DNA of 64,000 nucleotides. It comes from Symbiodinium natans. Its lineage: Eukaryota; Sar; Dinophyceae; Suessiales; Symbiodiniaceae. Location of the stretch: positions 983,147 through 1,047,146 of the forward strand of contig CAJNDS010002102.1 of assembly GCA_905221605.1 (NCBI GenBank). Direction: 5' to 3'. The notes beneath the pieces were generated by a model. The model was not told where the DNA came from. It did not search any database and was given only the letters and a program-made list of their open reading frames with translations. The position numbers were made by a program, and so were the translations under genes. Below are positions 1-12,109 of the stretch, one piece after another (the stretch's first letter is position 1; each line of letters opens with the position of its first letter).

Positions 1-996
1 TCACGACAATCGTTGTTGGCATTATGGGCTTATGGTCAAGGTTAATCAAGGTTGTGTCAGGTCTAGTGATGAAGCTTCTGTGGGTGGGCTGCTCAAGCAG
101 TCGGCAATCCGCTGCGACCGCTCGTTTAGGTAAGTAGTGTTCAAGCCAATGCTGCGGGGCCAGGCCAAACAAGCCAGGTGAAAGCACTTGCGCGCTCGAG
201 CTGCTGAGTTTTGGAGGCAAACTCTCTCGAACACACCATAACACACCTGTTAGGAACCGCCAGGTAAGGAGTTTGGTGCGCAAGAATCTCGCAGCTAGTT
301 CGGTACGCGGGTCTCCAACACAAATCAAGAAACACACCTGCAAGATAAACAACAGGGCATTCAAGAACAGGAGGCAGCCCCAGTCGAATCCGTCTCTTCC
401 ACACAGAGTCACGCAGCACGTGGTTGGGACCGAGATATAACGCTGCTCTGGGAGAGGACAGGTGGTGCACGTCAATGTCGCAACATGTGACAACCCTTCC
501 TGAGTCGGACACTTTCAGGGTCAAGGCCCAACGCTCGTGCCAAGGCATCCCGCACCTTATTTCACGCTGCAGCGTTTCGCTTTTTCGACGGCTTTTGGGT
601 CCGCAACTGCCGCAATAGAATCAGGACTACCAAGGCCAGCTGAAACCCGAGTGCTCTGGTGGAAAAGGGCCTTTTTAGTACTAAGCGCCAACACACCCCG
701 CCCTGCAGTCTTGCTTCTGATCAAGGTGAAGGAAAGAAAACGCTGATTCGGATGCTACACGGACGGTTTGGGTGGAGAATGTTCGCCTCGGCTTCCTGCC
801 GAGAAGCGTCTGGAACAAGCAGACCCGGATCGGGCCTCCTTCCCCCTAACCCAATTCCCCCCATACCAAATTTTCTGGCGCCACAGACCCCTCCCCCCCC
901 GCCCTGTGGGACCCCCCCCATTCCCTTGGAGGAGCTGCAAACCGATGCCGTGGAGGGTCCCGCTTGTCGGTGGCTCCTACAGGGGAAATTCCTCAA

Positions 997-1120
997 AACC
1001 CCCCCCCACCCCCACCCCCCTCACCCCCCCCCCCACCCACCCACCCCCCCACCCCCCCCCCCCCCACCCCAGCACACCCCCCCCGGCCCCCCCCCCCCCC
1101 CACCCCCCCCCCACCCGCTC
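997..1120. repeat. C-rich CCCCCA-type low-complexity tract
   Basis: More than 100 bases are almost pure C with scattered A, giving proline/histidine/threonine frames on the plus strand and glycine frames on the minus strand. Those frames are artefacts of the repeat and not genes. Confidence 0.95.
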
Positions 1121-1470
1121 TGCCCTTCCTCCCTTTTTTTGCGAAACCCTCTTTCCTCCTTTCCTGTCCTGGGGCCGGCCCGGCTGCCGAGGCGGCGCGC
1201 GCAAGCGTTTACAATTAGCTGCCGCAAATTAAGTTGGTGTTGGGAGTATACATACATGTATATGCATGTGCACATGGTGCCATGCCGCGTGTCAGAAACC
1301 CCTTTCCCCCACCCTGAACCAAAAATCCTACAACACGAAAACCCCCAGCTAAAACCCTTAACCCGCGCAGCGACGAACCTTCCTAAGCCCGGCAAGTGGC
1401 ATCGGCAACCTTCGTGCAGGTCTGGACAGGCAGCATGATCTCTTCTTCTCGGCCTCCAGGGGAGAATGCG

Positions 1471-1502
1471 GGTTTAGGGTTTAGCGTTTAGGGTTTCGGG
1501 TT
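1471..1502 (+). repeat. Interstitial telomere-like tract (TTTAGGG)
   Basis: Three to four units of TTTAGGG, with one TTTAGCG and one TTTCGGG variant. Confidence 0.9.
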
Positions 1503-2226
1503 CGAGCGGCACAGGGATCGATAGGCACAAGCCCAAACAGGAAGAAGCTGATTCTGGTGAAGCAGAAACCATGACCAGTCGTCGGTGGTGACAACCGGGG
1601 CCCGTGCCAAAGACCTTCCTTGGTATTGGGGTTTGCTTTGATTCTGAGTTCTGCCGAAGACGAATCGACAGGAAATGCCACGAACCGTGCTCTCAACAAA
1701 AAACCACCAAGGGAGTGCATCCCGGCGTCAAGGTAATCATCCTGAAGGTGGTGCTGAACTGCCGGCCCTGGGGCATCGTGCCTGATAGACAAAAGTGCTT
1801 CGGAAACCCGGGGGGGGGGGGGGGGAGTTTGCAAGAGGGTCGGGCTCACTTTGCTGGATTATAGTCTTCAACTCAAGCCGCCACAGTGTGTACTAATGCT
1901 TCTTCACCTTTGCCACTGGCACCTGGTCGCACGTTTTGCCAGTCTGGGTGGAAGACATGCATGCCTCGGTCCAGCTCGAGCCCAGGCAATGCGGCAAAGG
2001 CGGTTCAACTTCAAAGTTCTCAAAAGCTCAGATTCACACCCATGTTGGTCATGATGGCCATTCTCTCCAGGGCCTGCAGAGGTGAGTCGCTTCGTTTTCT
2101 TAAATTCGGTACCTGACATCGAATGTCTTCTGCCTCCTTCCGGTGCTCCCGGAACGAGATCCCTGGAGAAGCGCTCCGCTGCCGCGCCGACACTGCAGGC
2201 AGGATGAAAAAAGTGATGCTGAGCAG

Positions 2227-2264
2227 GGTTTAGGGTTTCGGATTTCGGGTTTAGGGTATCGGTA
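2227..2264 (+). repeat. Degenerate telomere-like tract
   Basis: GGGTTTAGGGTTTCGG followed by further degenerate units. Same TTTAGGG/TTTCGGG mixture as at 1471. Confidence 0.8.
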
Positions 2265-2989
2265 GGATTTGTAGAAGCGATGATGGGGAAAGATCTTGAA
2301 CGAGCGCGCAACCAAATGCTCTGTCACGATTTCCTGCCCTTTTGCCACCGCAGACCCGCCGTATATTGCTGGCCACGAGCACAACAAAAGCAGTCTGACC
2401 CCGGCCCCGGCAAATGTGAGGAGGACATCTGCCATCGGCTCGCGACTCCCCACTTTTGGAGGAATATTCGTGAGGAGCTCCAAGGCAGGAGGGGGAGACT
2501 GGTGTTTCTTTTTTCCTCTCGCCGCGGGCAAGGAGCACGCAGCGACAGCAAAATCTAAGACTTCGTCGCTGCTTCAGTACTTTCACTCAGCTTATGCAAA
2601 GTTGTACTGTGATCGCGATCTCGATGAAGCTGTTGACAATGTTGATCCAAACGGGTGTGGATCACTTGCCTTGGCAGTCATGCTCCTCATGCCCACATCG
2701 GCATCGTCTGTCTAGACCCTCGCCAACCGTGTTGACAAGAAAGTGCACAAACAGGTCAGTGTTGTGAGGGACTGCAAGTCATCTTTCGAGCTGTTCTCAG
2801 CATCGGCCACTGCATGAGCTTTGGATAGTAGGCAAACAGAGAGGCAGCTGAGGCCAGGACAAGCCCTTGCAGCCGCGCCTGGCAAGTGCTTAGCGCTACC
2901 CGCATCAGTTTTCCGGTTTTCATTAGATTGCAAAAAAGCAACACCAAGCAACTGCTGCCTTGAAAGAGTCTGAGGTCGCTGACGCAAGA

Positions 2990-3568
2990 TTTCATCAATC
3001 CTGATCAACCCCAAACCATCCCACACCACAGCCTGCTGAAAGCGCTGCACGCTCTGCTTGCAAATTGGACACCTGCTGCATGGGCTGGCTTTTGAAGTGA
3101 TGGGCGTTGTGGATGAGGGTGTTGGCTGTTGGTGGCAAACATTTGACAAGTGAAGCTCTCCATGTCCCTTGTCAAGACTAGCTTGCTGTCATAACCACAT
3201 GGGTTGAACCCTCTTTTGCGAGAGGCTGCATGGGCAATCTCTCAACCCTCAACATTGTCTTTGTGATCCTTCCGCCTGGTGTCTGGGTGAAGCACGCCGT
3301 CCTTGCGTACCCCCAACAAGCGTTGCCGTTACAGCCGGATTCAGCTCTTTAGGAAGCTGCACTGCCGCTCTTGAGACAAGCGTCTGCGACTTGATAGCGT
3401 TTAGAGCACCACACGCATACCTGAGTCGCGTGAATCCAGGACCACAGCAACTCTCATGTGCAGAGAGGGGAAGGTCGTCAGCCAAGGCTTTTTGAAAACT
3501 CTCAATGCATGTCAATGCCCAAGGTGCCAGGAGATGCCCGCATGGTAGGCACACCGTATCCGCCGGGG
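2990..3568 (-). CDS. RING-finger-like protein, partial exons
   Basis: Two minus-strand segments look like parts of a RING zinc finger. The upstream piece (about 3519-3568) reads DTVCLPCGHLL, the usual central Cys-x-x-Cys-Gly-His pattern. The downstream piece (about 2990-3100) reads CSRCPICKQSVQRFQQ, the C-terminal CPxC pair followed by a hydrophobic stretch. RING domains bind two zinc ions and usually act as ubiquitin ligases; that is family knowledge and not shown here. The first zinc-binding pair (CxxC) upstream was not found. The intron joining the two pieces is not resolved; a GC donor after CGHLL is possible. A chance cysteine cluster is the main alternative. Confidence 0.35.
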
Positions 3569-3837
3569 CCTAGCAGTACATGCTGTGAGGAGCCAGCGCA
3601 AGCACTGCCCCAATCCTCCTGTGCTTGAAACAGGCTGCACTTGACAAGCGATTGAAGGATGCTATTGGCAAGTTTGGTAGTTGCAAGGCCTGACGGCACA
3701 CAATGCAGGGCCCGGTGGAAGGTGGATACCGGGGTCGAACCTGCACCACATCTCAGCTGGGGTACAAAAGCTGCAAGGACTAGCGGGAGGCTCGAAAACA
3801 GCCAGCGGGCCGGAATCATTCAGATGGTATCACATTA

Positions 3838-4095
3838 TATACATACACACACAAACACATATACACACATGCACACATGCAGACATACACACATACACAT
3901 ACGCATACACATACACACACACATACACATACACATGCACATGCACATACACATGCACATACATACACATACATACACATACAAACATACAAACATCCAA
4001 GCATACAAACGTACAAACAAACAAATAAACACACATACCTACGTACATACATACATACATGCATACATACATATACACATCTATATAAATAAATA

Positions 4096-4127
<32 letters not shown>

Positions 4128-4128
4128 C
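3838..4128. repeat. ACAT/CA microsatellite ending in (AT)n
   Basis: About 290 bases of ACAC, ACATAC and CAAACATA units that pass into a run of about 13 AT units. The Thr/His and Val/Cys reading frames here are artefacts. Confidence 0.97.
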
Positions 4129-4139
4129 ATGAACATATC

Positions 4140-5510
4140 TACGTAAACAGTGCAGCTACATTTACATCCTCTTGGCGTGTTTTGGGGATATGGTTGAGGT
4201 TGTTGACATTGGCATCGTATATGTTCGCGGAATGATTGCTGATAGACGCCGTGATGAGACATGTATTCACATATTGGGCGGAGACTGGCCACAAATGTCA
4301 CAAGCTGTCGCTGTCACACCTCGACCCCGACTCCAGCCCGTGCAAGTTCATGAAATTCAACCTCTATGGGCCTACCTCAGCTGTGTGACAGAACTGCTAG
4401 AACCTTTGGAACCGTACAGGCCGCCAGTCAGTTTGGTGCAGCCGCACGGCCGATCGAGTGCTGAAAACATCTGAGCTCATCTCTGGGTCCTGGCAAGGCG
4501 GTGCAAAGGCGGTGGACTCTATTTGCACTGCAAGAGGAGATGACAACGAAAAACGCGAAGCTCCCGCTTCCCCTCTTGGGCTGGCACCACGAGGCTCCGG
4601 CGGGAACTCACCGATGCCAGGGACCCGAACTGGACAAGCGGGATGGGGCGAGATGGACATCCGACTGCGTTTAACTGTCAGGAACATGTTAAACGACAAA
4701 GGGGCATGGCCAAAGATAACATGTTTGAGTATGTGTAGGACTACGTAGGCACGACTCTACAGACCATAGATAAAGTAGACAAGTATGGAGATAGTAGGAG
4801 ATAGGCAGATAGATACATGAAGTGCCTGATCGCTTGTTTCTCAAGGCTGCGCTTCCCAGATGCTGAACAGAGAACCTGAAGAAAAGCCGAAAACTGTTTG
4901 CTTTTCTACCCAAGTTGACCGGTCCTGCGGCTCATTCGTGCGCTTGAAGCAGCATGAGCAAGCAGTGTTCCTGACGACTTCAAAGGTGGGGGGCAAGGCA
5001 GGAGAGGCCATTGGATAGCATTTCCAAACGATGCCATGATCATCGAGAGATTCTATGAAACTTGCACTTGCCGATCCCGCGGCTACGGTGACATGACTGA
5101 AGCTTGCAGCCAAGGGGCACAGGGCCCTGGCCCATGGCTGCCGAAAGCCAAGGAGAGGGTACTGCGAGAGGACTCTGTGAATCGAGTGTACCACGAGGCT
5201 ACAGTGTCATCTGGAATGATGTTCTGACAGCCACACCACAGGTGCTTTGCCTAGACTCTAGACCATCGGGTCTCGGCTTTTCTATGGGTTTTGACTCGAA
5301 AAGAACATGTGCAGCGTGAGCGTATATGTTCGACAAAATCTTGCTCTATGCAAGTCGCGCTCAGCCAAAGCTGCGGAACATTCGGCAGGGCGCAGCGGCA
5401 CATCATATGGGCAAGCTGCCGACGGTCGCCCCTCTGCAACGTAGGCATCTGGAGAACTCACATCGGACTGCCTGCAAGCGCCATGCCTGGCTTCTTGCGC
5501 CACCAAGCCT
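4140..5510. other. No recognisable gene
   Basis: Mixed sequence with short open frames on both strands, none with a recognisable motif and none preferred over its antisense frame. Confidence 0.5.
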
Positions 5511-5646
5511 GGGTCTAGGGTCTAGGGTCTAGGGTCTAGGGTCTAGGGGTCTAGGGGTCTAGGGTCTAGGGTCTAGGGTCTAGGGTCTAGGGTTTAGGGT
5601 TTAGGGTTTAGGGTTTAGGGTTTAGGGTTTAGGGTTTAGGGTTTAG
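5511..5646 (+). repeat. Variant-to-canonical telomere tract
   Basis: About 136 bases. The left half is about ten units of TCTAGGG (two with an extra G), and the right half is about nine units of TTTAGGG. The switch is abrupt, so the array has two homogeneous blocks that differ by one base per unit. Confidence 0.97.
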
Positions 5647-6020
5647 GACTCCAAAAGCCCCTGGAAAGCTCTGGCTGAGCTGAGGCTCAGGCCCTGGTGG
5701 AAGTCCACGGCCAAAGACTTTGTAGAGTGTCTTTTGTGCGTGCCTTTTGTGTTCTTGGCGTCTTTACATTCTTGCGTGGCAGGTATTTTGTGTGCTGAAG
5801 ATGCGTCAAAGAATTTGGCTCAATGTTGACGGGGTGTCTAGATGCCAGGGTACAGGCTGCAAGACCTGATTCCAAAGTGGGGACATACAGCGGCGCATGA
5901 AGATTTGCTGGAACAAAGGCTTTGCTACGTCCCTGGGTGAGCCCAGCCTCCGGTGTCATCTGAGCATACAGCACACTACCGAAACAAGCACTGGAACAAT
6001 GCATTGGGTGAAGAAGGAGA

Positions 6021-6055
6021 ACCCTAAACCCTAAACCCTAAACCCTAAACCCTAG
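6021..6055 (-). repeat. Interstitial telomere-like tract (CCCTAAA)
   Basis: Five units of CCCTAAA on the plus strand. Confidence 0.95.
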
Positions 6056-6630
6056 AACCATCTCCTTTGCCCTTAAATACTGTCTGAGCCTGCGATGCTC
6101 AGGCTTTGGCGTGCGACCCTTTTGTGTGAAACACCGCTTGGCGGGATAAGTGGCCGTAGAGAACCTCTGTCGGTTTCAAGAGGTGCCAGTGACGGCAGAG
6201 CAATCGTCCACAAGGGCATGCACTTCAGTGAGGCAGGCCTTGGACAATCTGTGTTATGAGATCTCTGCTCCGCAGCCAAGACTGCAAAGCAGAGGTTGTT
6301 GACTCGGGCCGGTGCCACTGTTCGTGTATGTCAGTTGATCTATTGCGTGATGCAGGGTGCGGCACAGGTCTGGAATACCTTCCGACTCTATCGGGGGCAA
6401 AGCCACGTAAGCAGCCTCTGCCCAAAGCGCCACATCTTGTGCACTCTCGCAGATCTTCTGCGCAAGTGGCTTTAAGGTTTCTGGTGGGCGCGGCTCCCGA
6501 TACTACAACTCTGTTGAGGACATCTTGAGCTGTGCTATCACAAGGTTTGCAGAGCCACACGTTGCCTGGACTAACGGTTTGTACCATGCATGTTACGCAA
6601 ACACACCCATGCATCAGAAACCTACACGCT

Positions 6631-6713
6631 CGGCGGGTTAGGTTCCAGTAGTCGAAGGGCTGCAAGCGCCTCTGCTTCAGCGAGCTCAGCTTTCCGCCTG
6701 GTGCGGCTGGAGA
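6631..6713 (-). CDS. Coding-like exon, alanine/glutamate-rich helix
   Basis: The minus strand reads a run beginning RTRRKAELAEAEALAALRLL, ending PNPPSV before a stop. Composition suits a charged helix or coiled coil. No family is recognised and neighbouring exons were not found. It is reported because the antisense frame lacks such regular composition; it could still be chance. Confidence 0.25.
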
Positions 6714-7961
6714 TCCGCAATGCCAGTCTCTGAGGCACTTGGGCACTTAGGGCGCATGACATCCTGGGGTGCTATCCCATTAAGACAATGACATGCAGGG
6801 GACTCTTCGGACACACATGTTTGCGCCATTTGGTCAATCATTATTAAGGGGATCCGAAGAGCCAGCGGGGGATTCGAGGGTTTGTTTGCAACCCAGGGCC
6901 GGATTGTTTCAAAGCCGACGATCAGCTCTATGCTTTACGCTTGAGGCCCCTGTGCCCTGAGCCCGTTGTTTCTCAGCCTTGTCCACGGACTCCTTGTGCT
7001 TCCGAGGGAGGTCCTCGATGATGAGCATCTCCTTTTGGAGCGAACAAGAGTTTAGTCTTTCGAACGTTGTGAAGGAGAACTAGCACAACTGTGGAACTCA
7101 AACATTGATGAAGATTGGTTAGCACCGGTAGAATTAGCCCTTAAGCTGAGCAGAACGAGATCGGAACAGACTGTGAGGAGATCTCTGTGGCAATGGGAGA
7201 GCGGATTCTGAGTCCATCCTGTGGAACACTCAGCTGCGCCGCGAGCCTGCAGTGCTTCGAAGAGCTGGCAAAGCAATTTCAACGACAGGCAGCATCCTGT
7301 TTCTTCGCGACCGATATTGTAGCTTTGCAAGCTGCAGCACTAAGAACTCATGCGCGCAGCACGCTCAGTAGTTTCATGAGAATCTCTGGGCCGCAGACTG
7401 TGTAGGTCAAAGTAATTATGCTTGTTGTTATTTTAATGTTTGTTTTGTTTGATAGACAGCTTGCATTTTGAAGCTTTCTTCTATGTGTTTTTCGGGTTGC
7501 CTTTTTGCCTCATTTCTTGTGTGTGTGCTAGATGGTTTGCATTTTTGTTTTAGCGAAAACAGGCGTTGCGCTCTGCGTTTATTGTGTATGCATCCACGGA
7601 TCGTGGATGTTCGGCTCCGTGCGTTCGTTTGTCATTGCAATGTGATGTGGTAATGTGCCTGCACTCTGCCTGGAAGTTACTTTACTTCGCTCATCCCCAC
7701 CCAAAAGCTTACCAAAGTGCTTCCAATTACGTTTGGCACTAGAAGTACTACTGAGTAGTTGAACAACGTATTGCTTCGAGAACTGCTACATGCTGTTACA
7801 TATATGTAAATAAACTATTTTACTTCGAACATCCCCACCCTCTCTTGGTAGAGATACTCTGGGGTTGGGCACTCCAGGGACACTGTGGGGCTGGGCACGA
7901 GACTCTGGGGTTGGGCACTCCAGGGAGACTTTCGGCTGGGCACTCCGGGGACACTCTGGGG

Positions 7962-8766
7962 TTATGATGCCCGATAGCTTATAAGACAGGGACCCCTCAA
8001 GTTCGCCAAAACATCGCCGCCAAAATCGCCGAAAAATCGCCGAACAATCGGCCAAAAAAGCCTTGGGTTTTGGAGACATCAGAAGGTTTTTTTTTCAGAT
8101 TCTGGGGAAATCAAAACAAATTTGCTTTGATTTCAGAGAAATCAAAACGAACTTGCTTTGTTTTCGGAGAAATCAAAACAAACTAGAAGCTAATTCGGAG
8201 CTTCCGACCTGGGGATGCATTTTGCGCCAGGACGATCAAAGCATTCTGGCGTGATTGTGGTCGATTTTTGGTTGATTTTTGGTCGATGTCTTGATTGATT
8301 TTTTGATCGATTTTGAGATTGCAAAAACTTTCCGGTATAAGAATTTCCCCTTATAACAGCAATCCCAAGATCGACAAAAAATCGAAAATCATTCGGAAAA
8401 AAATCGCCGCAAAATCGAATGATCAGAAGTTCGATTTTCAGAAAACGAAATAAAATCGGTCGGGCCAAGAAATCGAAAAAAATCGGTGAATTCGATTTTC
8501 AGAAAATCGAAATAAAATCGATCGGGCCAAGAAATCGGGAAAAATCGGCGAATTCGATTTTCAGAAAATCGAAATAAAAACGATCGGACTGAGAAATCGA
8601 AGAAAAATGCTATTATGTATTTTGTTGGATTCGGGGCTCATCAGGCTGTTTAGGTTCGATTTTTGATTTGATTTTTCCGTGATTCTTTTTCGATCTTTTT
8701 TTCGATTTTTTAACTTTTTGCTGGTTTTGCAAGATCCCTGTCTTATAAGGCTATCGGGCATCATAA
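7962..8766. mobile_element. 805-bp inverted-repeat transposon nested in the element
   Basis: The ends are an inverted repeat of about 31 bases beginning TTATGATGCCCGATAGC and ending GGGCATCATAA, with one single-base indel and one or two mismatches. CTCTGGGG flanks both sides (7954-7961 and 8767-8774), an 8-bp target-site duplication; removing the insert and one CTCTGGGG restores the host repeat. The interior is A/T-rich with many AATCG words and no transposase frame. An 8-bp duplication with inverted ends is typical of hAT and some other cut-and-paste families; the exact superfamily is not clear. Confidence 0.85.
8428..8612. repeat. 62-bp tandem repeat inside the nested transposon
   Basis: Three adjacent units start with TTCGATTTTCAGAAAA and continue through CGGGCCAAGAAATCG, with a period of about 62 bases and a few substitutions. 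Subterminal tandem units are common in non-autonomous DNA transposons. Confidence 0.85.
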
Positions 8767-8916
8767 CTCTGGGGTTGGGCACTCCAGAGTTGGGCACTCC
8801 AGGGACACTTTGGGCTCCAGGGATGAGCGAGGAGTAGACCGGGCGAGGAGAAGAGTTCCGGGCGAGGAGAAGAGTTGAGCTTAAAATCTAACAACCCCAC
8901 ACCGAGGGTGGGGAAT

Positions 8917-9056
8917 AATACATATACATACATACATATATGTATATATATATATGTATGCATGTATGCATGTATGTGTGTGGGTGTGTAAATATGTATA
9001 TGTATATGTATATGTATATATATATATATAACTATATATATATGTAGATATTCGAT
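8917..9056. repeat. ATAC/ATGT microsatellite
   Basis: About 140 bases of ATAC, TATG and TATA units starting directly at the right edge of the 7812-8916 element. Confidence 0.95.
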
Positions 9057-9059
9057 TTA

Positions 9060-9600
9060 TTATTCTATCGATGTAGCTTGGACATGTAGACATCCCCTAC
9101 AACCCCATGACTCTCCGAATCATCCCATAACTTCATATATTCCACTCACCTGGCTTGCTCAATTTGAGAACCCTTACGGCCTTGGGCGGTACTCATTCAG
9201 CTGCGCGGCCAAGCCCGCAACCTTGTGACTTCACTGATCCCTACGCTCAGTTGTTAGACTTCGCCCCTATCTCTTGCACTGTACATGCATGACATTGAAC
9301 CAGGTAGACAATCCGCCGAGGCCTCGGGCCGTAGGTGTCCGCGCCGGTGTCCGCGCCCGCCCACCCACCCTCCAATCTCCCGTTCCCCGGCTCTTGTTCT
9401 TCCACGTCCACGTTTGGGGTGCCGGGTCTATACATGAGCCTGCGTGTTACAACAGGCTTCACACCCGCGATCTCCAGTTTGGCTTGCCTCGCTGCTGGGC
9501 AGGCCCAGGACGAGGCGGGTCGCGTAGCGTCAAAATTACCAGCGTTGGTTGCTTTGGTTGTGATGGCTCGCAAATTGACTCTCTGAGCTGCCTCTTCACA
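9060..9600. other. No recognisable gene
   Basis: Short competing open frames on both strands without a recognised motif. Confidence 0.45.
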
Positions 9601-10485
9601 GACTGGGAACATCGACTGTGGACCTGAAATCTATGGGGTCTACAACTACGTCTTCTGGAGAACAAAACCTTGCAAGACGCCCATCCGGACACCAACTTCC
9701 TGAGAAACAAGCCCACCAAGGTCCTGTCAAACGCCTTCGTGCTGCCCTCAACCCCCAAACAGGTACCCTAAGTGGGGTCTTGGAAATTCGGGGCTTAGGG
9801 GCATACAGAAGACATTGAGACTCCCTCTCCCCAAGTAAAACAAACTCCGTGGCCGCCGCCTGGCCCATGAGGAGCCGGAGGTCGGCCCCGCCGGACTCGA
9901 TTCGGGCCTGGAAAAGAAGGTTTTCTCTTGCCACACGCCTGGAGAAAATGAGCATGTTGTGTTTTTTCCGCTCCCGCAGCTGGCCGAACTGCAGGCAGGG
10001 TCTGAATGTGCTTTTAGGGTTTATGGCTGTCCTCCTTTTGGGCGTTGTGGGGCAGTTGTCACAGCACGGCTTGAAGAATGTCCTACCAGGTCCTATCGAC
10101 CCTGCGAGACTTGGACAGGTTTGACCCGATAAATGGCCTTCTGCCAGGTTAGCCACGGATCGTTTTTCCTGGTGTCGTACCTGTGAAGCAAATGCTGCTG
10201 ACCATGTCTTAACGCAGACCATGCATGGCTTTGTTGCAGGAGGCGCGCAAGTCCAGATGGTGTCAATGAGATGCCGGGTTCTGATACATCATTACATGCG
10301 CAAGGCGCAAAGGCCATGTTATCAAGGTGCCCAGGTCCCACATGGAAAACGGACGGGTTCTTCCATCTCACATCGAGAATGACAAAAGGCTCTATAGAGA
10401 GAGCTTCGCAGTCGTCATCATGCCAAGAATGTCGGGCGCACTTCTTCAGCTCCTGCAAAGCACACCAGGGATCACCAGGGGCCAA
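9600..10485 (-). CDS. Unassigned coding-like exons
   Basis: Three minus-strand stretches have protein-like composition: about 10330-10460 (including EPFVILDVRWKNPSVFHVGP), about 10120-10230 (including HRYDTRKNDPWLTWQKA) and about 9810-9990 (including RERKKHNMLIFSRRVAREN and ADLRLLMGQAAATEFVLL). They are in different frames, as expected for exons separated by introns. I do not recognise the family. Plus-strand frames over the same bases look less protein-like. Confidence 0.35.
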
Positions 10486-10489
10486 GGTG

Positions 10490-11930
10490 GCAAAACCGAA
10501 ACAAGCTCAACGCAACCTGCTGCCACTGCAATGGCTCATGATATGGCTCTAAGGGGATTCCTTGCATCAAGGAAGACCCACCATCCCTTCGGCCTCAGCC
10601 AACCGATTCCTCAGGAACAAGAGGCGGTCGGCCTAGCAGAGCTGGAGGCTACGATAACTGGCATTCTGGTTTTGGTGGTACAAGGCTTTCAGAAGCTTCA
10701 TGGCGGGGCGGTGGCCCTGCAAGGTGACTCGATCTCCAGGCCACACCGAATCAGCCCCGCATCAGCCTGGTTTGAAGCCTTTCCAACTCCCAGTGCCTGG
10801 TCCTGAACACCTACAGCAAAATCAGCATACTGCCATGGTGGGCGCGCCCAATACTTGTTCCACTCCGCAGTGGTCTGCGAACATCGCTGCCTGGGAAAAG
10901 ATTAAAGCATTCAGCATGCGCCCCTACGTATGGAGCTGTGGCTGGCAGTCTTCCCTCCTAGGTTTTCTGAAGACACGATCCTGCTTCGACAAACCTCTGA
11001 TACCCTGTCCTCAACTTACTAAACAGTGGGGGGTCTTCTTGCAACACCATTTCAACCCTGACGCTTGGGTGCACGGCAGTGTCGTCATCCTTCCCAGGAT
11101 GTCTACTTCTGCACCGACATGCAAATCCCAAACGGTCACCGCCTCCAGCAAGGTCAGGAGGAGCACTCTTGACTCATGGCTAGTGGCTAGTTGACACCGA
11201 CTATGGGTGAAGGATGGTGAAGGACCAAAGGAGAGAGCAACCACAAGGAGGAAATATGCGGAAATTAACAAGTTCACATAGGGGTAAGGCAGACAAGGCT
11301 GGGAGATGCTGCTTTTGTGCTGTCATCAAAATCTGTATACACCCTAAAGCCCTAAAGCCCTGAAGCCCCTGCCTCTCCGGTCCGTGCTCCATACGCCACG
11401 GGGACGTGATAGAGATTGCTGTCCTGACCGGATGTTCCACCGGCTGATTGCTGCTAGAAGTCTTGCAATCAGAGTTGAGGGATCGTTCTCTGTAATGTCG
11501 GAAGAGAATCTGGTGGAACTACCTTTTCCTAGCCTCATCGATAGCCATCTGGAAAGCGCCCTCGGTGATGCTGTACCTGGTCACAGAACCCTGTCTCCCA
11601 AGATCCCGGAAAACAGAGTCTCAGAAAGAAGGCCGCAACCTCAGGGAGCTAGACCAGCACGCCATTGAACGAAGTCCCTACAGACGTCAGTTCCTCGAAC
11701 TGAAAGTCCTACCCATCATCCTATCTCGGCCGCGGCCCAGCTTGTCAGAATTTGGGACTGGAAAGCTGTTCAACTCTTCAACCCTAACCCTTCATATCCA
11801 GGGTTCAAGCCTGATGTACACGAACCGCCGATGCTTGCCCTCGTTCCTGGGCCGATCAGAGACGGGAGGGCATCTGATCATCTGTCTCAGACTGGTGGGC
11901 GTGTGTTGAGCTGCATGACAGAGAGGGATA
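10490..11930. other. No recognisable gene
   Basis: Overlapping frames of 80-160 codons exist on the plus strand (10327-10806, 10700-11194, 11565-11909), but none shows a motif. A short CCCTAAAGC variant tract is present at about 11341-11370. Confidence 0.4.
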
Positions 11931-11935
11931 GATAG

Positions 11936-12105
11936 ATACATACCATACATGCATGCATGCATACATGCATGCATACATGCATACATGCATACATGCATAC
12001 ATACAAACATGCAAACATACAAGCATACAAACATGCAAACATACAAACAAACAACCATACATACATACATATACATACTCACACACACATTCATATATAG
12101 ATATA
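11936..12105. repeat. CATG/CATA microsatellite
   Basis: About 170 bases of ATAC, ATGC and CAAACATA units. Confidence 0.95.
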
Positions 12106-12109
12106 CAAT

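Larger units (their letters stand above)
1..2700. other. Left end, no recognisable gene
   Basis: No protein family could be recognised. The stretch holds a C-rich tract, G runs (near 1809-1826) and short telomere-like tracts. On the minus strand at about 2290-2530 an open frame includes a hydrophobic segment (roughly MADVLLTFAGAGVRLLLLC), which may be a chance reading because it runs into a telomere-like tract. Confidence 0.5.
5650..7800. other. Mostly unassigned sequence
   Basis: Holds one telomere-like tract (6021-6055) and one coding-like minus-strand stretch (6631-6713), both listed separately. The rest shows only short competing frames. Confidence 0.5.
7812..8916. mobile_element. GGGTTGGGCACTCC-rich element, copy 1 (split)
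   Basis: Left edge ATTTTACTTCGAACATCCCC and right edge ACCCCACACCGAGGGTGGGG recur at 54.5-54.9 kb with the same order and orientation. The body is a degenerate tandem of CTCTGGGGTTGGGCACTCCA. The edges share a short inverted match (about TCCCCACCCTC). No open frame is inside, so it would be non-autonomous. A second element is inserted at 7962-8766. In both copies the right edge is followed by an AT/AC microsatellite. Confidence 0.8.

Noticed and set aside
659-1438. 259-codon plus-strand frame rich in Pro/His and its Gly-rich antisense
   Set aside because: Produced by the C-rich low-complexity tract; no conserved feature outside it.
3659-4301. Long Thr/His and Val/Cys-rich frames on both strands
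   Set aside because: Direct translation of the CA/ACAT microsatellite.
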